From the NCBI GenBank assembly GCA_002419135.1, contig DIFM01000047.1, forward strand, positions 1 to 48,577: 48,577 nucleotides of DNA. The letters are read 5' to 3'. The notes under the pieces are model-generated. The model was given only the letters and a program-made list of their open reading frames with translations, ran no database searches and was not told where the DNA came from. The stretch is from Dehalococcoidia bacterium UBA5748. GTDB taxonomy: Bacteria > Chloroflexota > Dehalococcoidia > Dehalococcoidales > UBA5627. The stretch's first letter is position 1. Each line of letters opens with the position of its first letter. Of the stretch, positions 8,600-15,588 are shown piece by piece. The translations under genes and the position numbers were made by a program.

Positions 8600-9875
8600 T
8601 TATTCCCAGACCTCCGTCTCCGTTATTTCTTTCTTCCATTATCGCTACGATTGATTCCTCTATAATATCCAATCCTTGTACAAGTAATTTCTCTTCGATA
8701 ATCAGTGGCGGCAGGAATTTAAGAACGCTGTTATCTGCCCCGGCAAGCTCTATTACAAGCCCTCTGCAGAAGCATTCTTTGGAAATTTGTCTTGCCATTC
8801 CTTTTACCGCTATGTCGAGCCCGTAAATCATACCCTTGCCTCGTACCCGGCAATTAAGCTCCGGATATTTCTCGGCGATAATATTCAGCCTGTTCTTTAA
8901 AATCTTTTCTTTGGCTTTTATCAGTTCCGCCAGCTCATCAGTTTTCCAGTACTGGAACAGTTTTGCGGCGGCGATAAATGCAAGGTTATTACCGCGGAAT
9001 GTGCCGGTATGCTCCCCCGGTTTCCACTGGTCGAGTTCGGGACGCACCAGCACCAGCGCCAGAGGCAGGCCGCCTCCGACTGATTTGGACATCGTTATGA
9101 TGTCGGGATATATCCCCGATTCTTCGAAGCTGAAAAAGGTTCCCGTACGTCCGTTTCCAACCTGTATATCATCGACAATCAATAGAATATCGTATTCACG
9201 GCAGATATGCTCGATTTCAACCAGCCATTCTTTGCCGGCTACGTTGACACCGCCTTCGGCTTGTACTGTTTCCAGTATAATTGCAGCCGGAAGGTCGATT
9301 CCGCTGCTTCCGTCTTCCAGGAATTTACGCAGATACTGTGCCGTGTTCACCTCTTCGCCGAAGTAGCCGTCGAAAGGCATAAAGGATACGTTTGAGCGAT
9401 TGATAAATGACTCATCCCTGTAAAAGGCATTTCCGGTTACCGCCATCGAGCCCATCGTCAACCCGTGAAAACCGTTGGTAAATGAAATGACGTTGGAACG
9501 CCCCTTTACCATACGTGCCAGTTTAAGTGCTGTTTCATTGGCATTTGTTCCGGTAGGTCCTGTAAACTGTACCTTATAATCCATATGCCTCGGTTGTAAA
9601 ATATCGTAGTATAAAGCCTCGAGGAACTCTTTTTTGGCGGTGGTTGCCTGATCCAGGCTGTGAATTATTCCATCCTGCCGGATATATTCTATCAGCGCCT
9701 GGCTTACGACCGGATTATTGTGCCCGTAATTGAGCACACCGGCTCCGGCAAAGAAATCGATGTATTCTTTTTCCTGTTCATCATACAGTAAAGCACCTTT
9801 TGCTTTTGTGAAAATGGTCGGGAATGACCGTACATAGCTTCTCACCTGTGATTCAACCAGGTCGAATATTCTCAT
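8580..9875 (-). CDS. ectB: L-2,4-diaminobutyrate aminotransferase EctB
   Basis: EctB transaminates aspartate semialdehyde with glutamate to give 2,4-diaminobutyrate, the first committed step to ectoine. It is a class III PLP aminotransferase: F-F-A-G-A-G-V-L-N-Y-G-H-N-N-P near the N-terminus, the cofactor-binding aspartate in L-I-V-D-D-I-Q-V-G, and the PLP lysine in M-S-K-S-V-G-G-G-L (Lys264 in this numbering). I chose the ATG at 9875 (431 residues) because it has an AAAGGAGA ribosome binding site and gives the family N-terminus MRIFDLVESQVRSY. The frame stays open to 9932 inside ectA, but that extension is not family-like. It starts one base after the ectA stop and overlaps ectC. Confidence 0.95.
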   Translation of the reverse strand: MRIFDLVESQVRSYVRSFPTIFTKAKGALLYDEQEKEYIDFFAGAGVLNYGHNNPVVSQALIEYIRQDGIIHSLDQATTAKKEFLEALYYDILQPRHMDYKVQFTGPTGTNANETALKLARMVKGRSNVISFTNGFHGLTMGSMAVTGNAFYRDESFINRSNVSFMPFDGYFGEEVNTAQYLRKFLEDGSSGIDLPAAIILETVQAEGGVNVAGKEWLVEIEHICREYDILLIVDDIQVGNGRTGTFFSFEESGIYPDIITMSKSVGGGLPLALVLVRPELDQWKPGEHTGTFRGNNLAFIAAAKLFQYWKTDELAELIKAKEKILKNRLNIIAEKYPELNCRVRGKGMIYGLDIAVKGMARQISKECFCRGLVIELAGADNSVLKFLPPLIIEEKLLVQGLDIIEESIVAIMEERNNGDGGLGIIDSSQA

Positions 9876-9876
9876 G

Positions 9877-10431
9877 TTATTTATCTCCTTTTTCTTTAAA
9901 AGGCCCCATTTTGAGCAGTTGTTCCGCTTCATGTCCTTCCCCCAAAAGAGAAGCGGGGAAATAGTCGCTTTCCGTGCTCCCGGTGTTATAAGCCTTCGTT
10001 AATTTTCCGAATAAAGAACGCGATGACTTATTCGATGGGGTAATGGTTGTTTCCAGATAGATTAAACCGTTTTTAATAGCCGGAGGTATAAGGTGTTCCA
10101 GCAAAGCGCTGCCGATGCCGCGACCATGAAAATCAGGGTCAACGCCTATTTGCCATACGAAGAGGGTATCGGTGTGGTGGGGGTGGGGGTATGCCGATAC
10201 AAAACCGATTATTTTATTGCTTACCTCTGCTACTAAACAATATTTATCGAAATGCGTGCATAGCAAGAGGTAACAATAGAGGGAATTGAGGTCTAGAGGG
10301 GGGCATTTTTCGGCAATTAAATATACTGCCGGACCATCTGATTTAACGGTATTTCTGATATTAAAATCTGATTTTGTTTCATCCTTCATAACAATCGCCG
10401 ATAAACGGGGCGTTATCATCGATAACTTCAA
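9877..10431 (-). CDS. ectA: L-2,4-diaminobutyrate acetyltransferase EctA
   Basis: EctA acetylates diaminobutyrate at the gamma-amino group with acetyl-CoA. It is a GNAT-fold enzyme: the acetyl-CoA loop is in D-P-D-F-H-G-R-G-I-G-S-A-L-L (about residues 107-120). The EctA-specific ending T-E-S-D-Y-F-P-A-S-L-L-G-E-G-H-E is present, and family features include the P-P-L-D-L-N-S-L-Y-C-Y-L-L-L-C-T-H-F segment. The start is uncertain. The longest frame begins with TTG at 10431, while an in-frame ATG at 10389 (MKDETKSDF) would give about 170 residues, closer to the family. An AAGGAG lies about 25 bases before the TTG. First gene of ectABC. Confidence 0.93.
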   Translation of the reverse strand: MKLSMITPRLSAIVMKDETKSDFNIRNTVKSDGPAVYLIAEKCPPLDLNSLYCYLLLCTHFDKYCLVAEVSNKIIGFVSAYPHPHHTDTLFVWQIGVDPDFHGRGIGSALLEHLIPPAIKNGLIYLETTITPSNKSSRSLFGKLTKAYNTGSTESDYFPASLLGEGHEAEQLLKMGPFKEKGDK

Positions 10432-10540
10432 CAGGTGTGTTTACCGGCTGGTTTCTCCTTGATTACGACAAACAGTCGTTACAGCGGATTCGAATTTAAT
10501 CCTTTTCTGAGATTATCAAAATCCTAAAATAATTAATTTT

Positions 10541-10569
10541 TTGACTTTTCTTAAATGTTATTCTAGCAT
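10541..10569 (+). promoter_or_regulatory. candidate promoter in the ectA/flavoprotein divergent gap
   Basis: TTGACT (10541-10546), a 17-base spacer, then TAGCAT (10564-10569). It points toward the flavoprotein gene about 140 bases downstream. The -10 is a poor match. The divergent ectA promoter must also lie in the AT-rich stretch 10432-10700, but I could not single it out. Confidence 0.35.
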
Positions 10570-10708
10570 TTTGGGCGTTATTTTTCAATTAGAAAGCTTT
10601 TTTATATGTTGTTTTATACCTGATTAATGTAGAATATTAGATGTGGAATACTGATATATGTCGAAAAAATTGAATTCGTTATGATGCGAAGAAACGGAGT
10701 ATTTGAAG

Positions 10709-11338
10709 ATGGTTAAGAAGATATTGTGTGTGGGGGGAAGCCCCCGTGCAGGTGGTAACTCTGATATCCTGATAAGGCATTTTCTTAATGGAATTGCGGA
10801 TGCTGAGGTTACCGGTGAGGATATCCTTTTGAGGGACTATCAATTCCGAACTTGTACCGGTTGTGAGATGTGCCGCAAGGATAAAACCTGCACCGGGCTT
10901 TCTGACGATATGCAGTTTATTTATCCGAAAATTATGGAATCTTGCGGTTTGATTCTGGTATCTCCGGTACATAATTATAATATAACTGCCATAATGAAAT
11001 CGTTTATAGACAGGCTGTACTGTTTCTATGATTTCGATGACGAGCGCCCCGGTAAATGGTCGAGCAGGTTGGGCACACAGGGCAGAAAAGCGGTCATTGC
11101 TGCCGTGGCGGAGCAAATTGGTGATGAAGAGAGTGGGATGAATCTGACATTAAAGGCAATGAGGCTGCCCCTTGAAGCTTTGGGGTATGAGATTATCGCA
11201 GAGCTGCCGGTAACCGGTGTTTTCAAAAAAGGAAAGGTGCTACGGTATCCTGAGTTTTTAGATAGCGCCGAATCTCTGGGGAAGCGATTGGGTATTATAA
11301 TAAAAAACAGTAAAACCCCTGATTTTTCTGAAATATAA
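10709..11338 (+). CDS. iron-sulfur flavoprotein (NADPH-dependent FMN reductase fold)
   Basis: A flavodoxin-fold FMN protein of 209 residues. The N-terminal phosphate-binding loop is G-G-S-P-R-A-G-G-N-S (residues 9-18). Four cysteines follow as C49-x2-C52-x2-C55-x5-C61, the compact motif that holds a [4Fe-4S] cluster in archaeal-type iron-sulfur flavoproteins (Isf). S-P-V-H-N-Y-N-I is the second FMN loop. Isf proteins pass electrons between ferredoxin and small acceptors such as oxygen or quinones in anaerobes. I prefer the ATG at 10709 because GGAG lies 9 bases before it; an in-frame TTG at 10703 is too close to that site. It sits between the two osmolyte operons, but no functional link is shown. 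Confidence 0.85.
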   Translation: MVKKILCVGGSPRAGGNSDILIRHFLNGIADAEVTGEDILLRDYQFRTCTGCEMCRKDKTCTGLSDDMQFIYPKIMESCGLILVSPVHNYNITAIMKSFIDRLYCFYDFDDERPGKWSSRLGTQGRKAVIAAVAEQIGDEESGMNLTLKAMRLPLEALGYEIIAELPVTGVFKKGKVLRYPEFLDSAESLGKRLGIIIKNSKTPDFSEI

Positions 11339-11689
11339 TATACCGGTTATTGATTTGTGATATGAACCTTTTTAGCTTTGAAAAGGCTGCAAAAAGTACA
11401 AAAACGTTGACAAATGGCTATCACAAAGCTATTATAAAAAACAATAAAAGGAGGGGGGATTCATTATTACGATAACTTGGGAACCCGATAAAACTTTTTA
11501 TTCATCAATTCATTTACCACAAAGATTATAGTTTTACTATATGTTCAACATTCCATCCGAAACTCAGGGTGGTAATTCTAAGCGGGTTGCCGCTCACTAT
11601 TTCAGTTTTACAGGTTGTTGAAGGCAGTTTTGTGCCGTTATGGAACTATTGTGCCAGGTGGTAATCGATTTTAATTTTAAAGGTATGAT
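11339..11689 (+). other. opuA promoter region and long 5' leader
   Basis: A 351-bp gap. It contains a near-consensus promoter at 11407-11435, so the opuA transcript would carry an untranslated leader of about 245 bases. Small hairpins are visible in the leader (AGCGG/CCGCT at about 11579-11592; GGCA/TGCC at about 11623-11636). G-rich stretches, including an AGGAGGGGGG run at 11449-11458, and two copies of GGTGGTAAT are also present. No known riboswitch class could be matched by eye. Confidence 0.5.
11407..11435 (+). promoter_or_regulatory. opuA promoter
   Basis: Perfect -35 TTGACA (11407-11412), 17-base spacer, -10 TATTAT (11430-11435). Transcription should start near 11442. Confidence 0.75.
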
Positions 11690-12895
11690 ATGACAGCTAA
11701 AATAGAAGCGAAAAATCTGGTAAAAATCTACGGAGAAAATACCGATAAGGCTCTGGAACTATTTAACCAGGGGCTTTCACGCAGTGAGATTATTCAGGAA
11801 ACGGGTCTTACCGTAGGTGTAGCAGGGGTCAATTTTGAAATCGCTGAGGGTGAGATTTTTGTCATTATCGGATTATCCGGTAGTGGAAAATCCACTTTAC
11901 TGCGCTGTATCAACGGTTTGCTTATGCCCACTTCCGGTTCACTTTTAGTGGATGGCAAGGCAGTGGAAAAATTAAACGAGGAACAACTGCGAAAGCTGCG
12001 CGGTGAAGAAATAAGTATGGTTTTTCAGCATTTTGCGCTCTTGCCGAATCGTACTATTACGGATAACGTCGCTTTTGGGCTTGAATTGAGGGGTGTCCCT
12101 TATGAAAAGAGGCGGGAAAGGGCTCAGAAAGCACTGGTTAGCGTGGGTCTGGAAGAATGGAAGGACAAACTTCCCGAAGAACTGAGCGGCGGAATGAAAC
12201 AAAGAGTAGGTCTGGCGCGGGCTCTGGTTATGGAGTCGGGTATCCTGCTGATGGATGAACCCTTCGGTGCGTTGGATGCGCTTATACGCGCTGAAATGCA
12301 GGAGGAATTAGTATCCCTGCAAAGAGAAATCAAGAAAACAGTTGTTTTTGTAACCCATGACCTTGATGAAGCATTAAGGCTTGGTGATAGAATCGCTATT
12401 ATGCGTGATGGTGCCATAGAGCAGATAGGAACGGCGGATGAAATACTATCCGACCCGGCTAACGATTATGTCGACAGGTTTATTCAGGGTGTGGACGTAT
12501 CAAAAATACTGGATGCCAGGAGTATATCGAAATGGCCCAGAGAGCTTGTTCGAGATACTGAAAGCGTATCGGTTGCATTGCACAGAATGAAAAAAACGGA
12601 TACGGATTATCTTTTTGTTCTCGGCCCCAGGTATAAATTGGTAGGGATGGTGATGAAGGAAGATCTCTTACCGCTGGCGCAAAAGCGGGAAAAGAATTTT
12701 AATGATGTTATAAAAGAAGCCAATACAGTATCCGCCGATACTATAATGAGAGATGTTTATTCTGAGTTGCGTAATGCGGAAAAAGATGTGGCTGTTATTG
12801 ATGAAAACGGTCGTTTCCTGGGTGTGATAACCCATAGTGTTTTGTTGATGACACTGGATGAAAGAAAAGGGGGTGATGGTATTGCCGAGTCTTGA
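11690..12895 (+). CDS. opuAA: glycine betaine ABC transporter, ATPase OpuAA/ProV
   Basis: The ATPase of an osmolyte importer, 401 residues. The N-terminal region G-L-T-V-G-V-A-G-V-N-F-E-I is typical of ProV/OpuAA. ABC motifs: Walker A G-L-S-G-S-G-K-S-T, signature L-S-G-G-M-K-Q-R, Walker B L-L-M-D-E-P-F-G-A-L-D, and T-H-D-L-D-E-A. The C-terminal 120 residues form a tandem CBS module, which in OpuA senses ionic strength. Start ATG at 11690; the ribosome binding site is weak (AAAGG). The 3' end overlaps the permease gene. Together with opuAB and opuAC it forms one operon with its own promoter and terminator, next to ectABC, so uptake and synthesis of compatible solutes are encoded side by side. 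Confidence 0.95.
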   Translation: MTAKIEAKNLVKIYGENTDKALELFNQGLSRSEIIQETGLTVGVAGVNFEIAEGEIFVIIGLSGSGKSTLLRCINGLLMPTSGSLLVDGKAVEKLNEEQLRKLRGEEISMVFQHFALLPNRTITDNVAFGLELRGVPYEKRRERAQKALVSVGLEEWKDKLPEELSGGMKQRVGLARALVMESGILLMDEPFGALDALIRAEMQEELVSLQREIKKTVVFVTHDLDEALRLGDRIAIMRDGAIEQIGTADEILSDPANDYVDRFIQGVDVSKILDARSISKWPRELVRDTESVSVALHRMKKTDTDYLFVLGPRYKLVGMVMKEDLLPLAQKREKNFNDVIKEANTVSADTIMRDVYSELRNAEKDVAVIDENGRFLGVITHSVLLMTLDERKGGDGIAES

Positions 12896-13796
12896 ATTAC
12901 CCAAACTGCCTTTAGGTGATGCCATCGAGTGGTTTGTCAGATGGCTGATAAAAAATCTGGAAGTGATTTTCGATATTATCAGAGAGGTTCTTAATGCAAT
13001 TACCGGAGCTTTCAGCGATGGATTGCTGTGGGTACATCCTGTATTCTTAATTGTCATATTTGGTTTATTGATTTGGTTAATCACAGGTAAATTAACAGCT
13101 CTTTTAAGTGTACTCGGTCTGGCGCTGGTATGGAATATGGGGCTTTGGCCCCAACTTGTTAATACCCTGGTCCTGGTAGTTGTTGCGGTCGTTATAGCCC
13201 TGCTTATAGGTATACCCACCGGTATCCTGATGACGCGCAGCCAGAAACTGGAGGGTGCGATGAGGCCGGTTCTTGATTTTATGCAGACTATGCCACCCTT
13301 TGTTTATCTTATTCCGGCTGTAATGCTGTTTGGTATCGGAGTGGTGCCCGGTCTCTTCGCTACCGTAATATTTGCTATACCGCCGCCCGTACGCCTGACT
13401 TACCTTGGTATTACACAGGTTCCGCAAGAGATGAAAGAGATGGCAATCGCCTTTGGCGCCAATGACAGGCAGGTGTTGACCAAAGTTGAATTGCCGCTTT
13501 CGCTGCCGAGCATAATGGCGGGTGTAAACCAGTGTATTATGCTCGGTATTTCAATGGTGGTCATTGCCTCGATGATCGGCGCCGGAGGTTTGGGCGAAGT
13601 AGTGATGCGTTCCGTAAGCCGGCTTGATCTGTCGCTCGGCTTTGAAAGCGGCCTTGCAATAGTCATATTGGCTATGGTACTGGATAGAATGAGCCGTAAT
13701 GTCGGTTCGGGGAAGAAAACTCCGTTATCCAGAATAATAGAAAAATACAATAATTATCGAAAACAGAAACAGGAAAAAATTGAAGAAGCAGCCTAA
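12882..13796 (+). CDS. opuAB: glycine betaine ABC transporter, permease OpuAB/ProW
   Basis: The membrane subunit of the osmolyte importer. Several TMs lie between about residues 45 and 285. The ABC-permease EAA loop is recognisable as E-M-A-I-A-F-G-A-N-D-R-Q-V-L-T-K-V-E-L-P. A cytoplasmic basic tail ends the protein. In-frame starts exist at 12858 (ATG), 12876 (ATG) and 12882 (TTG). The sequence AAAGGGGGTGAT just upstream is a nearly ideal anti-16S match whose core lies 8 bases before the TTG, so I chose 12882; 12876 is the main alternative. All choices overlap the end of opuAA, so translation is coupled. Confidence 0.92.
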   Translation: MPSLELPKLPLGDAIEWFVRWLIKNLEVIFDIIREVLNAITGAFSDGLLWVHPVFLIVIFGLLIWLITGKLTALLSVLGLALVWNMGLWPQLVNTLVLVVVAVVIALLIGIPTGILMTRSQKLEGAMRPVLDFMQTMPPFVYLIPAVMLFGIGVVPGLFATVIFAIPPPVRLTYLGITQVPQEMKEMAIAFGANDRQVLTKVELPLSLPSIMAGVNQCIMLGISMVVIASMIGAGGLGEVVMRSVSRLDLSLGFESGLAIVILAMVLDRMSRNVGSGKKTPLSRIIEKYNNYRKQKQEKIEEAA

Positions 13797-13890
13797 TATA
13801 ATAATTATTACTGCTTACAGAAAGGGGGGATGCAAAATAGATAAAGTTTCCGTAAGGATAACCTAAAACTATTAGAAAGAGGAGGAAAAC

Positions 13891-14754
13891 ATGTTTAAGA
13901 AAATTGGTTATTCAATGGTAGCGGTATTAGCTACTGTCATATTAACAGCCGGGCTTTTGGTCGGTTGTGATTCAGGTTCAAAAACTATCAAAATACCCTA
14001 TGTCCAGTGGGCTTGTGCCGAAGCCGAATCCCATATGGCACAGTATCTCCTGGAAGAAATGGGTTACGAAGTGGAGCTCAGCACTGTTCAAGCCGGTGTT
14101 ATGTGGACATCGGTTGCCACCGGTGACGCCGATGTATTTACTACCGCCTGGCTGCCATACACGCATGCTTCCTACTGGGAAGAATACGGCGATGATGTAG
14201 AAAAGCTAGGCGTTCTTTTCGATCAGGCAGTTCTTGCGCTGGTAGTTCCTTCGTATGTCACCATCGATTCGATTGCCGAAATGAAAGACCATAAAGCAGA
14301 ATTTCAGGGCCGTATTGTCGGCATCGACCCCGGAGCCGGTATCATGGAAGCGACGCGTAATACTCTGATGCCTGCCTATGATTTGGATGATTGGAATCTG
14401 ATGGAATCCAGCGAAGCCGGAATGATATCCGAACTCGAGCGCGCCATAAACAGAGGGGAGTGGATAGCTGTAACCGGCTGGGCTCCGCACTGGAAGTTCT
14501 TTGCCTATGATTTGAAGATTCTGGAGGACCCTGAACTCTCCTATGGTGGCATGGAAGAAATTGTTATTATCGGAAGAGACGGATTTACCGAAGATTTCCC
14601 GGATGCAGCTGAATTTTTCTCAAAATGGACAATAACAGCTGACCAGCTCGGTGAAGTTATGTATATGATTAATATCGATAAAATGGATCCGGCAGAAGCA
14701 GCCAGTACCTGGATAGAAGATAATCGTGATATAGTTAACACCTGGCTTCCCTAG
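13891..14754 (+). CDS. opuAC: glycine betaine-binding lipoprotein OpuAC/ProX
   Basis: The substrate-binding component, tethered outside the membrane. It has a signal peptide of about 25 residues with lipobox L-V-G-C26, then a type II periplasmic-binding fold of the OpuAC family. Tryptophan- and tyrosine-rich segments that build the aromatic cage for quaternary ammonium are visible: P-Y-V-Q-W-A-C-A-E, T-A-W-L-P-Y-T-H-A-S-Y-W and V-T-G-W-A-P-H-W-K-F. It has 287 residues, normal for the family. The start ATG has an AGAGGAGG ribosome binding site. It is the last gene of the operon, 94 bases after opuAB, and is followed by a strong terminator. Confidence 0.95.
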   Translation: MFKKIGYSMVAVLATVILTAGLLVGCDSGSKTIKIPYVQWACAEAESHMAQYLLEEMGYEVELSTVQAGVMWTSVATGDADVFTTAWLPYTHASYWEEYGDDVEKLGVLFDQAVLALVVPSYVTIDSIAEMKDHKAEFQGRIVGIDPGAGIMEATRNTLMPAYDLDDWNLMESSEAGMISELERAINRGEWIAVTGWAPHWKFFAYDLKILEDPELSYGGMEEIVIIGRDGFTEDFPDAAEFFSKWTITADQLGEVMYMINIDKMDPAEAASTWIEDNRDIVNTWLP

Positions 14755-14784
14755 AATTTTAGATAAATAGAGATAAATAAATAT

Positions 14785-14817
14785 GAAAGAGGGGGCTTAT
14801 AACCCCCTCTTTCTTTA
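14785..14817 (+). terminator. rho-independent terminator of opuA
   Basis: Perfect 11-bp stem GAAAGAGGGGG (14785-14795) / CCCCCTCTTTC (14803-14813) with a 7-base loop, followed by TTTA. It lies 30 bases past the opuAC stop. Confidence 0.9.
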
Positions 14818-14982
14818 TGCCGAATATTCTGGTGCTGACAATAAACTTTTACGAAGAAAAAATGTATGGAGCTTAACCATTAGCGACGAGTATCAGTGAA
14901 TTAACTGTTAGGGCAAATGAATGAGGATTTTTGATAAAATTCGTCTTTTTGTAGATGTTTCGTAATCAATCTCAGATTTATA

Positions 14983-15027
14983 CCCCGCCCCAGATTCTTT
15001 ATTCGTCCTTCACGAATTCAGAATGAC
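14983..15027. repeat. 45-bp dispersed repeat B, copy 2
   Basis: Same length and orientation as the copy at 7852-7896, with four substitutions. It lies in the convergent gap between opuAC and the hydrogenase-like operon. The rest of the gap (14821-14982) shows nothing recognisable. Confidence 0.75.
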
Positions 15028-15049
15028 GATTTGGGGGATTCTCGTAAAA

Positions 15050-15577
15050 CTATCGGGGTTTTTGTTTTTTAATCGCTTCCATCAACGCCAGCAAACCTTT
15101 CATGATTTGGAGCGGGGTGGGGGGATTTCCGGGAATCTTGATATCCACCGGTAGGATTTTATCCGCGCCACCAAGCACGGCGTAACTATCTTTATAGATT
15201 CCGCCATCGCAGGCGTCATCGCCGACAGCAATGACAAACCCTGGCTGAGGCATGGCTTCAAATGTCTTTTTTACAGCCAGAGCCATATTATGCGTTACCG
15301 CTCCGGTAATCACGATAATATCGGCATGTCTCGGTGAAGCCACGAAAGATAAGCCGAATCGTTCAATATCATAGTGAGGTGTCCCGAGGTTGTTCAATTC
15401 GATTTCGGCGGCATTGTCGCTTCCCGAATCCACTTCACGGATGGCGATACTCCGGCTGAAAATGTTATCAATATGCCTTTTAAGCTCAAACCCGATTTTG
15501 CGGAACTCAGCCAGTTCCGGGTCAAAATCCTGTGCTATTTTTTTACCGAAGAAGTTTCTCAATAAATCAATTATCAT
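15050..15577 (-). CDS. ehrS: Ehr-type hydrogenase-like small subunit lacking all cluster cysteines
   Basis: Homologue of NuoB and of the group 4 hydrogenase small subunit (HycG/HyfI), 175 residues. The fold landmarks are clear: D-S-G-S-D54-N-A-A57-E-I-E, V-G-D-D121-A-C-D-G-G-I, V-L-G-G-A-D-K-I-L-P-V-D, and I-P-G-N151-P-P-T-P. In functional relatives these read S-C-N-x-C-E, G-x-C-x3-G-G and P-G-C-P-P. All four ligands of the proximal [4Fe-4S] cluster are therefore replaced, by Asp54, Ala57, Asp121 and Asn151. The only cysteine in the protein is Cys123, and I checked these codons in the DNA. It cannot carry the canonical cluster. Last gene of a six-gene operon, 11 bases after the large subunit. 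The surrounding motifs are intact, which argues for selection rather than decay (inference). Confidence 0.88.
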   Translation of the reverse strand: MIIDLLRNFFGKKIAQDFDPELAEFRKIGFELKRHIDNIFSRSIAIREVDSGSDNAAEIELNNLGTPHYDIERFGLSFVASPRHADIIVITGAVTHNMALAVKKTFEAMPQPGFVIAVGDDACDGGIYKDSYAVLGGADKILPVDIKIPGNPPTPLQIMKGLLALMEAIKKQKPR

Positions 15578-15588
15578 ATGCTCATCAC

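Noticed and set aside
11555..11600. T-box leader before opuA (AGGGTGGTAA resembles the T-box core)
   Set aside because: Only the first six or seven bases fit. No antiterminator/terminator pair and no specifier loop were seen, and the gene is not amino acid related.
11440..11689. c-di-AMP (ydaO/yuaA) riboswitch in the opuA leader
   Set aside because: Isolated pieces such as GGGAACCCGA and CCGAAAC occur but in the wrong order and spacing.
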